Virus record (IMG/VR): IMGVR_UViG_3300031933_000072
Span: 1-21,650 of that record
From: a virus
Direction: 5' to 3' (one strand)
Length of the DNA stretch: 21,650 nucleotides
Shown: positions 1 to 4,728 of the stretch, one piece after another
Layout: each line of letters begins with the position of its first letter
Position numbering within the stretch: the stretch's first letter is position 1
Notes under the pieces: generated by a model
What the model saw: only the letters and a program-made list of their open reading frames with translations
Told to the model about the DNA's origin: nothing
The model's database searches: none
Made by a program: the position numbers and the translations under genes

Positions 1-70
1 GTACGAATGTAGAATAACAGGGTTGGAGCAGGAAGTCTAGGGGTTCTGTGCCACTTTCGCAACTGGCACC
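1..70 (-). promoter_or_regulatory. Promoter/stem-loop cassette, left edge
   Basis: Spacer downstream of the 71-289 gene, in front of a gene that lies outside the window. It holds an imperfect hairpin at 48-69 (GTGCCA/TGGCAC plus an inner TT/AA pair around one mismatch). The outer 26 bases (1-26) recur at 611-636 with a single difference. No TATAATA box is present; the equivalent position reads TTATTC on the minus strand, so promoter activity is uncertain. Confidence 0.5.
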
Positions 71-289
71 CTACCGGGCACTAATGCGAATAGTTTCCAT
101 CAACATCATCGATAGATCCATGCGATTATCTTCATCAATCAAAGGAATGTTCTCTGCGACATAATCACTAATCAACTCCATCATAATTTCTGTTATACGA
201 TCATCTTGATATATGAAGGATGCCATATCATCCTTAAACCCATCACGCAGAAGTTTGAGTGATTTTGTAACCGAGTCTTGTTGTGTCAT
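71..289 (-). CDS. Hypothetical acidic helical protein, 72 aa
   Basis: I do not recognise the family. The protein is acidic and probably mostly helical, with a Met/Ile/Asp-rich C-terminal half (ITEIMMELISDYVAENIPLI). The frame is open up to 343, but that earlier Met lies inside the neighbouring gene and the added residues come from spacer, so the Met at 289 (MTQQDSVTKS) is preferred. The spacer to the upstream gene is about 34 bases with no clear promoter, so it is probably co-transcribed with the 324-596 gene. It ends directly at a cassette hairpin. Confidence 0.75.
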   Translation of the reverse strand: MTQQDSVTKSLKLLRDGFKDDMASFIYQDDRITEIMMELISDYVAENIPLIDEDNRMDLSMMLMETIRISAR

Positions 290-323
290 AATAGGTGCCT
301 GTGTGCTTCTGTAGAGTGCTTGA

Positions 324-596
324 TTAAACCAGTACCATATCAACTGCCTTTTCTACCTTAAAGGTTCCTCCTGGACCACACGACACAGAGTAAGGAATTG
401 TGCCGAACTCCTGAATTACTTCCCAATCCTCATGATTGACGCGGATGAGTACTACACCATCCATCTCTGGATCCTGAAGATGACCATTATAGAATCCACA
501 GGCATAACCAATTGTGCCACAGTGTGCGAATTCATTAAAGAATCCGTGTTCGTTGGTGCCGAAACCAATTACTCGATAGGTAGTTTTGGTAGTCAT
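324..596 (-). CDS. Hypothetical protein, 90 aa
   Basis: The family is not recognised. The sequence begins MTTKTTYRVIGFG and contains an aromatic/Gly-rich middle (GTIGYACGFYNGHLQDP) followed by a hydrophobic strand (GVVLIRV) and a second glycine turn (CGPGGTFKV). This looks like a small alpha/beta fold of soluble cytoplasmic type with no membrane segment. It is the first gene after the 597-665 cassette and probably leads a two-gene unit with the 72-aa gene. An overlapping plus-strand frame (432-773) is a shadow. Confidence 0.8.
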   Translation of the reverse strand: MTTKTTYRVIGFGTNEHGFFNEFAHCGTIGYACGFYNGHLQDPEMDGVVLIRVNHEDWEVIQEFGTIPYSVSCGPGGTFKVEKAVDMVLV

Positions 597-665
597 GGTC
601 GGTTGGTTGAGTACGAATGCAGAATAACAGGGTTGGGGATCCTTGGGAACCCCCTGTGTGCCAGT
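597..665 (-). promoter_or_regulatory. Promoter/stem-loop cassette
   Basis: Spacer between the 56-aa gene and the 90-aa gene. A GGGTT/AACCC stem (630-634 with 648-652) sits where other cassettes have the GGGCA/TGCCC stem. Bases 611-636 are a near-exact copy of 1-26. As in that copy, the box position reads TTATTC instead of TATAAT on the minus strand. Confidence 0.5.
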
Positions 666-836
666 TTAAGCGGTGACTTCCATCCATTTAATTCCATTAC
701 GGAAGATAATCATAGGATCCCCATGATCATCAACCGACCAATCAAAAGCAACATCAAGTGCATGATCTTCTGATGTAAAGAACTCCATGTCTTCAGGAGA
801 AGATTTAGGAGCAACAGACCAGGAAACGAATGCCAT
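666..836 (-). CDS. Small hypothetical protein, 56 aa
   Basis: A short gene starting MAFVSWSVAPKSSPEDMEFF and ending in IKWMEVTA. It is acidic, with a central DVAFDWSVDDHGDPM stretch and a short strand (MIIFRN). The family is not recognised. Support comes from position: it fills exactly the gap between two cassettes, has an ATG about 26 bases after a TATGAT box, and its TAA stop meets the next cassette. The plus-strand frame over the same bases is a shadow. Confidence 0.78.
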   Translation of the reverse strand: MAFVSWSVAPKSSPEDMEFFTSEDHALDVAFDWSVDDHGDPMIIFRNGIKWMEVTA

Positions 837-914
837 TTGTTTGTTTGATTGACTTGTTCATCATAAGGCACCCAGAGCGGGTCTTAGGTGCCTCCTGTGC
901 CACTTATGCGATTG
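837..914 (-). promoter_or_regulatory. Promoter/stem-loop cassette with perfect 7-bp stem
   Basis: The stem AGGCACC (866-872) pairs perfectly with GGTGCCT (887-893). On the minus strand it is followed directly by a TATGAT box (about 862-867) and then the 56-aa gene. The TGA stop of the 67-aa gene lies at the cassette start. Confidence 0.6.
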
Positions 915-1118
915 TCACAGTGCCATCACCAGGTTCGCTACTCTTTCCTCACCGGGGAGTTCTTCTAATCGATGTGAGATATTCTCGAACTGCTGGATAA
1001 TGTGAAGGTAATATGCTGCCAGATGTAGATCCTCAGCGTCATAAAGTGCCTGTTCCTTATCACAAAGCGCAGAGATAATGTCTAGAACTTCACCGGAAGT
1101 CAGGGAGATGGTAGTCAT
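915..1118 (-). CDS. Hypothetical helical protein, 67 aa
   Basis: The frame is open to 1211, but the extra N-terminal residues are translated cassette sequence (including its GTGCCA hairpin). The Met at 1118 (MTTISLTSGEVLDIISALCD) is therefore the likely start. The product appears to be two amphipathic helices: SGEVLDIISALCDKEQALYD and LHLAAYYLHIIQQFENISHR. It is soluble, acidic and not recognised. Short Met-Thr-Thr starts of this kind are common among the genes here. Confidence 0.78.
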   Translation of the reverse strand: MTTISLTSGEVLDIISALCDKEQALYDAEDLHLAAYYLHIIQQFENISHRLEELPGEERVANLVMAL

Positions 1119-1206
1119 AATCGGTGGATTGGTGTCGAACAAATGTAATATAACCCCTGCGACAGAATGCCACAAGGGTCTCTGTGCCACTTTAAGAACT
1201 GGCACA
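1119..1206 (-). promoter_or_regulatory. Promoter/stem-loop cassette, weak box
   Basis: It contains the degenerate hairpin motif GTGCCACTTTAAGAACTGGC (from 1185) and, nearer the 67-aa gene, TATATTA (minus strand, 1146-1152) in place of the usual TATAATA. No strong GGGCA/TGCCC stem is visible. Confidence 0.45.
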
Positions 1207-1246
1207 ATCATACTTGACTTATGATGTAATGTGTGTTATAAGTGTA

Positions 1247-1375
1247 TTATGCGTAATGTCTGTATGCCATATCCTGATAATCGTGTGAGTCCCGCGCATA
1301 ATCTTCGTCGAGTTCTTCTTCGAGCTCGCCGTATTCTGTCGTATATGTATAGTCGAAGTCGTAGTCGTCGTACAT
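1247..1375 (-). CDS. Acidic Tyr/Asp-rich small protein, 42 aa
   Basis: A 42-codon frame starting MYDDYDFDYTYTTEYGELEE and ending in DMAYRHYA. Asp, Glu and Tyr make up more than half of the residues, and it has no membrane segment or cysteine. The family is not recognised; a surface or DNA-mimic-like role is possible but not shown. Support: a CTATAATACATATAC promoter box lies 23 bases upstream in the same layout as neighbouring genes, and GGAA lies before the ATG. A longer Arg-rich frame on the same strand (1236-1445) is a shadow. Confidence 0.7.
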   Translation of the reverse strand: MYDDYDFDYTYTTEYGELEEELDEDYARDSHDYQDMAYRHYA

Positions 1376-1397
1376 AAGGTGTTCCAGAATGTATATG

Positions 1398-1404
1398 TAT
1401 TATA
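1398..1404 (-). promoter_or_regulatory. TATAATA promoter box
   Basis: The minus strand reads CTATAATACATATACA, matching the box and AC-rich start region of the other cassettes. It precedes the 42-aa acidic gene and lies at the left edge of the repeat-rich non-coding block. Confidence 0.55.
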
Positions 1405-1488
1405 GCATGTATCTCGATGATACGCAAGCTCGTGTCGAGATACACACCTGTATATATGATCTCGAATGATATGATATGCTTATGTGTA

Positions 1489-1642
1489 TCTCGTCGAGAC
1501 TTATGATACTTATGATACTCGTGTGTATCTCGTCGAGACTTATGATGATATGATGTATTCTCGTCGAGACTTATGATGATATGATGTATTCTCGTCGAGA
1601 TTATATGAGACTTATGTGTATTCTCGCCAGTTCTCGTCGAGA
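1489..1642. repeat. Five 11-bp dyads with a 31-bp tandem repeat
   Basis: The odd palindrome TCTCGTCGAGA occurs exactly at 1489-1499, 1528-1538, 1559-1569, 1590-1600 and 1632-1642. Bases 1528-1558 and 1559-1589 are identical 31-bp units. Centre-to-centre distances are 39, 31, 31 and 42 bases, so three of the four intervals are close to whole helical turns. A one-base loop cannot fold as an RNA hairpin, so binding by a dimeric protein is more likely. Degenerate copies lie at 1429-1440 and 1622-1628. Confidence 0.85.
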
Positions 1643-1717
1643 TTTTATGCGAGACTGTGAAGTTTTATGGCGGTCCTCTTGACTTTTTCGCGTTCTTGTG
1701 GTAGAGTGTCGGCTTAG

Positions 1718-1871
1718 CTCACAAGACCCAGACACCTTCTTATAAGACTTTATGCGTCTACAAGCATAACTCACAAGACTCTGAGACCTTCTTATAAGAC
1801 TAAAGATCATTATTATAAGACTTTCTACTATTCTTATACTCATAAAGTCTTTATGCGTATAAAAGCATAAC
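1718..1871. repeat. Direct and inverted repeats left of the DnaA boxes
   Basis: CTCACAAGAC occurs at 1718 and 1770. CCTTCTTATAAGACT occurs at 1735 and 1787, the same 52-base offset, with a shorter ATTATAAGACTTT copy near 1812. TTATGC...GCATAA hairpins occur at 1750-1769 and 1851-1870. CATAAAG T CTTTATG is a 15-base odd palindrome at 1841-1855. No frame is open across the segment. Confidence 0.75.
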
Positions 1872-1877
1872 CAATAG

Positions 1878-1897
1878 TTTTCCACAGGTTTTCCACA
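1878..1897 (+). other. Two direct DnaA-box-like sequences
   Basis: TTTTCCACA occurs at 1878-1886 and again at 1889-1897, an 11-base period that puts both on the same DNA face. TTTTCCACA is the form reported for cyanobacterial oriC boxes (E. coli uses TTATCCACA). Two exact 9-mers side by side beside iteron-like repeats are unlikely by chance, but function in a phage is inference. Confidence 0.6.
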
Positions 1898-1944
1898 ACC
1901 ATATTCTCAATATGTCTCAAAAAGCACATAAAATCACCAATATT

Positions 1945-1972
1945 CTATTATACATAAAAAAAAGTATAATAG
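1945..1972. promoter_or_regulatory. 9-bp dyad carrying divergent TATAAT boxes
   Basis: CTATTATAC (1945-1953) and GTATAATAG (1964-1972) are perfect inverted repeats around an A-rich 10-base loop. Each arm contains TATAAT, one facing right toward the HNH gene and one facing left into the repeat block. The rightward box ends 9 bases before the HNH start codon, so that mRNA would have almost no leader. CAATATGTCTCA occurs twice, at about 1908 and 1977. Confidence 0.6.
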
Positions 1973-1979
1973 TATCAAT

Positions 1980-2519
1980 ATGTCTCAGGACGTTACGAGA
2001 AGGATTTCTGACATCGAAGGAATGGAAACCTATAAGTTTTACTTCGCAACCATCAATGGAGACATCTACTCAAACAAACACAAAAGACCAAGAAAACTTA
2101 AGATACACTCGGTAGGTAACAATAGACACTATCGTGTAGTTCAACTTTCTGATGGTAAGGGCAATTCAAAATCCTTCTACGTTCATCAAATCATTTGTAA
2201 GGCATTCCTACCTAATCATACCGACTCCTGGGGAATTAGACATAAGGACGGTGATGTAACCAATAATGCTCTTGAGAATCTAGAATGGTTAGGTAGAAAA
2301 AAAGAAAGAGATGGTGTAATAGGATTAGACACCGATAGACTCGAATTAAATGAGAATCTGAGTGATTACATTAAACTGGTACATCTATCAGCAATCAAAA
2401 AAGGTATTCCTGTTCCCGACACTTATGAGTTCTTTCATGGTATCTTGAATGAATCACTGAATGAATACATCAATCGATTTGGTCTAAAGAAAACTATGTA
2501 TCAGATAGAGAACTCTTGA
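1980..2519 (+). CDS. HNH homing endonuclease with NUMOD4-like N-terminus
   Basis: A 179-aa protein and the only plus-strand gene. Residues about 12-35 (DIEGMETYKFYFATINGDIY) match the NUMOD4-type DNA-binding motif, usually followed by an HNH_3 domain. Residues about 68-105 supply the latter: VHQIICKAFLPN, then GIRHKDGDVTNNALENLEWL, with the conserved H, the DGD/N cluster and the NLEW signature. Such enzymes nick or cut DNA to spread their own gene. The C-terminal 65 residues are helical and unassigned. It has no Shine-Dalgarno sequence, and a TATAAT box lies 9 bases upstream. Its orientation and flanking repeats fit independent acquisition. Confidence 0.88.
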   Translation: MSQDVTRRISDIEGMETYKFYFATINGDIYSNKHKRPRKLKIHSVGNNRHYRVVQLSDGKGNSKSFYVHQIICKAFLPNHTDSWGIRHKDGDVTNNALENLEWLGRKKERDGVIGLDTDRLELNENLSDYIKLVHLSAIKKGIPVPDTYEFFHGILNESLNEYINRFGLKKTMYQIENS

Positions 2520-2536
2520 ATCTTATTTGAGTTACT

Positions 2537-2668
2537 TTACTCTTCCCAAGATTCCCAAGGGAACGGCCAGAGAACAGGATTATCCAAGAAAAATTCATCA
2601 ATTTCTGGTGATTCTTCAAATTGAGTATGTTTTTCATAACACAACTGAAGTATTTCTTTATCAGTCAT
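2537..2668 (-). CDS. Small acidic protein, 43 aa
   Basis: It starts MTDKEILQLCYEKHTQFEES and ends in a Trp/Pro-rich tail (NPVLWPFPWESWEE). It begins one base after the TGA stop of the upstream 70-aa gene (TGAAATG), which implies translational coupling. It converges tail-to-tail with the plus-strand HNH gene, 17 bases away. The family is unknown; the aromatic acidic tail could be a short interaction motif. Overlapping plus-strand frame 2527-2748 is a shadow. Confidence 0.78.
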   Translation of the reverse strand: MTDKEILQLCYEKHTQFEESPEIDEFFLDNPVLWPFPWESWEE

Positions 2669-2669
2669 T

Positions 2670-2882
2670 TCAGTTACCCTCACCGATAGAGTTGAGAATG
2701 TTGCGAGCATACTTCATAAAGTCGTATGCAGTCACATTACCATTGTAATTCTCAATACAATAACCATCCAGCATATCAGTCTGATTGTAGGTATTCACAA
2801 TCAGCAGGCAGGCATCATATAGTGCTGCTTTATGTGCTGCTTCGGCATTAAACAGAATTGCATTGTAGGTCGGGAGGGTCAT
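2670..2882 (-). CDS. Hypothetical protein, 70 aa
   Basis: It begins MTLPTYNAILFNAEAAHKAA and is predicted to be mainly alpha-helical: an Ala-rich helix, then ACLLIVNTYNQTDM, then YDFMKYARNILNSIGEGN. The family is not recognised. It is the first gene after the 2883-2973 cassette and is coupled to the 43-aa gene. Confidence 0.8.
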   Translation of the reverse strand: MTLPTYNAILFNAEAAHKAALYDACLLIVNTYNQTDMLDGYCIENYNGNVTAYDFMKYARNILNSIGEGN

Positions 2883-2973
2883 TGGTGGTTTCTCTTGATT
2901 ACCTTGTTATTATAAGGGGTCAGGAGGGAGTCTGTGATGTCTTGTGTGCCACTTGAAGAACCGTCCACCGAAC
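2883..2973 (-). promoter_or_regulatory. Promoter/stem-loop cassette
   Basis: The TATAATA box is at 2908-2914 (minus strand reads CCCCTTATAATAACAAGG). The upstream part has a degenerate copy of the GTGCCA...TGGCAC hairpin motif near 2946-2966. The leader between box and ATG is about 25 bases and carries only weak Shine-Dalgarno similarity. Confidence 0.6.
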
Positions 2974-3201
2974 TCAACCTCCACCATAAACATAAGACAC
3001 AACACCAGGAGGATGATTCACATTCTCAATCACCTTAAAATCTGCGGTATCAAACTCTTTTTGAAGTTCTTCAGTACGAGTCTTATCATAACCGAACTCC
3101 TCTATGAAGAGTTGCCTACACTGTTCTGTTGATTCCGCTGCGATGACTGCCATACCAGAAGTGTAGTCGTACAGTACGTCATTAAGAATGTAGAGATTCA
3201 T
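2974..3201 (-). CDS. Hypothetical protein, 75 aa
   Basis: It begins MNLYILNDVLYDYTSGMAVI, a beta-hairpin-like start, then a helix (STEQCRQLFIEEFGYDKT). It ends IENVNHPPGVVSYVYGGG. The HPPG motif and the strand-helix layout resemble the upstream gene product (IPEHPPGMSAWFV), so the two may be distant relatives. Its ATG overlaps the TGA of that gene by 4 bases. Confidence 0.82.
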   Translation of the reverse strand: MNLYILNDVLYDYTSGMAVIAAESTEQCRQLFIEEFGYDKTRTEELQKEFDTADFKVIENVNHPPGVVSYVYGGG

Positions 3202-3584
3202 GATACAATACCAAATTTGGTTGCTTGATGTTGATAATACTTATCCAGGGCAATCTTTTCTGCATGATCTTCGTCTATCGCCCAGCAATACACAAAGTAT
3301 CCGATTTCACCATCACTCCACTTGTATTCCTTTTCACTGGGAACTGTTTCCTCAAATGGACTTACTTGACTGGTATAAATGTCATCAAGTTTTCCATCAT
3401 TAATTCGCACAAACCATGCGCTCATACCAGGAGGATGTTCGGGAATATTATCCAGACCATACTCTTCAATTTGAGAATCCTTAAAAAGAGACTGTGCCTC
3501 TTTTGCGAGTTCTTTTGTGGAATATACACCGACAACATGATAATCGGAGTAATCACCCTCAGTTAGTACATAGATTGAAGTCAT
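3198..3584 (-). CDS. Small alpha/beta phage protein, 128 aa
   Basis: It begins MTSIYVLTEGDYSDYHVVGV, followed by YSTKELAKEAQSLFKD. A strand, then a YSDYHVVGVYS hairpin, then a KELAKE helix is a layout seen in many small phage proteins of unknown function. A second strand-helix unit is at the end (EIGYFVYCWAIDEDHAEKIA). No catalytic motif is visible. The start overlaps the stop of the 26-aa micropeptide as TAATG, and the stop overlaps the next start as ATGA, so it sits inside a five-gene coupled unit (3825 to 2974 and beyond). Confidence 0.85.
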   Translation of the reverse strand: MTSIYVLTEGDYSDYHVVGVYSTKELAKEAQSLFKDSQIEEYGLDNIPEHPPGMSAWFVRINDGKLDDIYTSQVSPFEETVPSEKEYKWSDGEIGYFVYCWAIDEDHAEKIALDKYYQHQATKFGIVS

Positions 3585-3664
3585 TAGTTTTGAACGTATC
3601 TAAGAAGAATAATTTGCAGTGCTCCTAAAGAGTATGCGACAAGTACCAGAATACCACAGGTCAT
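3584..3664 (-). CDS. Single-pass membrane micropeptide, 26 aa
   Basis: The frame runs from MTCGILVLVAYSL through a second hydrophobic half to RYVQN. About 20 residues are hydrophobic, enough for one membrane helix, with a single positive residue near the C-terminus. Both ends form TAATG junctions: its ATG overlaps the TAA of the 53-aa gene, and its own TAA overlaps the ATG of the 128-aa gene. That double exact overlap is the main evidence for translation. Role unknown; a lysis or envelope-related function is only a guess. Confidence 0.68.
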   Translation of the reverse strand: MTCGILVLVAYSLGALQIILLRYVQN

Positions 3665-3825
3665 TAGTTTTCCTCAGAGTAAAGTTTCCATGAGTCGGCA
3701 TAAAGTCCAAGTTCTTCACATCGGACTTCATACGCAATTCGTTGAAGCAAACGCAGATCCATATTCTCCACCTGCTGAATGATAGAACGACGGATTTGCT
3801 TGTCTTGAGTGGTGTCGGTGATCAT
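3664..3825 (-). CDS. Small helical protein, 53 aa
   Basis: It begins MITDTTQDKQIRRSIIQQVE and continues NMDLRLLQRIAYEVRCEELG. It is charged, helical and without a membrane segment. The family is not recognised. It is the first gene after the 3826-3902 cassette and leads the coupled chain to the 26-aa, 128-aa and 75-aa genes. Confidence 0.8.
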   Translation of the reverse strand: MITDTTQDKQIRRSIIQQVENMDLRLLQRIAYEVRCEELGLYADSWKLYSEEN

Positions 3826-3902
3826 TGTTTTTGTTGATTACCCTTGTATTATAAGGGCACCCAGAGAGATTCTGAGTGCCGGGAGTGCCAGTTGTTAAAG
3901 TG
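3826..3902 (-). promoter_or_regulatory. Promoter/stem-loop cassette
   Basis: The box TATAATA is at 3847-3853. The GGCAC/GTGCC stem pairs 3856-3860 with 3876-3880. A short CCCTT/AAGGG inverted repeat (3841-3857) encloses the box itself. The TGA stop of the 135-aa gene lies at the cassette edge (TGACACTT). Confidence 0.65.
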
Positions 3903-4310
3903 TCACTTGTTCATTTGCAAAGTGGGAACAGGCATCCCACCCTCAGTAGGAACATAGATTGTCACATTACCATTCTTAGAACCATCTTCGAGTCCAGTAA
4001 TATACAGATACTGAAGATACTCACGGTTATCTTTTAATGAATCACCGATGATTTGGTTTGCTTTAGCAACACCACTAGCACGAATCACTTCAGCATCAGC
4101 AAGTTGTTGTGCCGAATCTTTCTTTGCTTGTGCCTCCAGAACTGCTACTTGACGAGTGTATTCTGCCTTTTGTAGTTCTGCTTTACCCGATAGAGATTGC
4201 GACCACACATTATAGATTGGTCCACCCACAAAGACAAGACCAACGAGAACAACACCTCCAATAAAACAAAGATAAATACCGGGAGCAATAAATCCGTTTT
4301 GATTTTTCAT
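3903..4310 (-). CDS. Membrane protein with SPFH/prohibitin-like C-terminus, 135 aa
   Basis: An N-terminal hydrophobic segment (about residues 9-31, IYLCFIGGVVLVGLVFVGGP) should anchor it in the membrane. A charged Ala/Lys/Gln-rich coiled coil follows (about 42-75). Then comes EVIRASGVAKANQIIGDSLK, the signature of the C-terminal helix of SPFH/band-7 (prohibitin/HflC-like) proteins, and NREYLQYLYITGLEDG. The family normally has a full SPFH domain of about 150 residues between anchor and coiled coil, which is missing here. Similar short forms occur in cyanophages as far as I recall. It ends in a VTIYVPTEGGMPVP motif. Possible role: membrane scaffold or protease modulation, as inference. Confidence 0.8.
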   Translation of the reverse strand: MKNQNGFIAPGIYLCFIGGVVLVGLVFVGGPIYNVWSQSLSGKAELQKAEYTRQVAVLEAQAKKDSAQQLADAEVIRASGVAKANQIIGDSLKDNREYLQYLYITGLEDGSKNGNVTIYVPTEGGMPVPTLQMNK

Positions 4311-4335
4311 AATTTATCTCAGTAATAAAATGACT

Positions 4336-4623
4336 TCAAACTAGAACGATGTCGCCATGAGCGCGAGCAAGATTCACCAGACTGCCCCAGGAGGTCAAGG
4401 AGCACACTTCCGAGTCGTTCATGATGCAATACCACAGTTCAGCGGTAGCATCGTCCTCCACCTCATAGCGATAGACTTTATCAGACGTATGATAGGAGAT
4501 CATAACATCATAGGAGTCATTACCATCGGCAGAAGGAACAATTTCCATCATACTCACAGCACTGGACTCTTCTTTGGTGAAGGTACGAGCGATGACGAAG
4601 GGATGACGAGTTGCGGTAATCAT
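4336..4623 (-). CDS. Hypothetical beta-rich protein, 95 aa
   Basis: The open frame extends to 4773, but its first 50 residues are cassette sequence and run back into the neighbouring gene. The Met at 4623 (MITATRHPFVIARTF) lies 46 bases after a TATAATA box and is the natural start. The sequence alternates strands (YDVMISYH, KVYRYEVED) and ends NLARAHGDIVLV. The family is not recognised. Confidence 0.78.
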   Translation of the reverse strand: MITATRHPFVIARTFTKEESSAVSMMEIVPSADGNDSYDVMISYHTSDKVYRYEVEDDATAELWYCIMNDSEVCSLTSWGSLVNLARAHGDIVLV

Positions 4624-4728
4624 AATTTGTGTTTTTAAGTAGTAGTGCGGATCTGTTCCGCTTGTGTTTATTATAAGGGATGTGAGCGGTGTGGCGGGTT
4701 GCGAACGTGCCAGTTTCTCAACTGGCAC
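4624..4728 (-). promoter_or_regulatory. Cassette with the perfect 9-bp hairpin
   Basis: GTGCCAGTT (4707-4715) and AACTGGCAC (4720-4728) form a perfect 9-bp stem with a four-base loop, the cleanest copy in the window. The TGA stop of the upstream KxDG gene lies inside it. The TATAATA box is at 4669-4675. The leader contains a further GCGGA/TCCGC hairpin (4647-4661) between promoter and start codon. Confidence 0.75.

Larger units (their letters stand above)
1376..1979. other. Repeat-rich non-coding block, candidate origin/control region
   Basis: About 600 bases with no convincing gene on either strand. Working left to right it holds degenerate CTCG/CGAG motifs, five exact TCTCGTCGAGA dyads, a segment of direct repeats and small hairpins (1718-1871), two TTTTCCACA boxes 11 bases apart, and a promoter-containing dyad. 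It marks the only strand switch in the window: minus-strand genes lie to the left and a plus-strand HNH gene to the right. Dyad iterons, AT-rich DNA and DnaA boxes together suggest a replication origin. A regulatory RNA or a packaging/partition site are alternatives. Confidence 0.55.

Noticed and set aside
1236-1445. 69-aa Arg-rich minus-strand frame
   Set aside because: It is a shadow of the 42-aa acidic gene in another frame and has an implausible Arg-repeat composition without a ribosome binding site.
1528-1642. Tandem 31-bp repeats that might be read as a CRISPR array
   Set aside because: The repeats are contiguous with no unique spacers, and only two units are exact; no cas gene is nearby. 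They fit iteron-like binding sites better.
1700-1745. tRNA-like segment (GGTAGAGTGTCGGC followed by TTAGCTCACAAG)
   Set aside because: There is no T-arm GTTC-type loop, no acceptor stem pairing and no CCA-end context.
1601-1885. 94-aa minus-strand frame in the repeat block
   Set aside because: It runs through direct repeats, hairpins and the DnaA boxes, has biased Ser/Arg composition and no promoter or Shine-Dalgarno.
1912-2115. 67-aa plus-strand frame overlapping the HNH gene start
   Set aside because: It is out of frame with the HNH gene, covers the promoter dyad and shows no domain; its ATGTCTCA is a repeated copy of the true start region.
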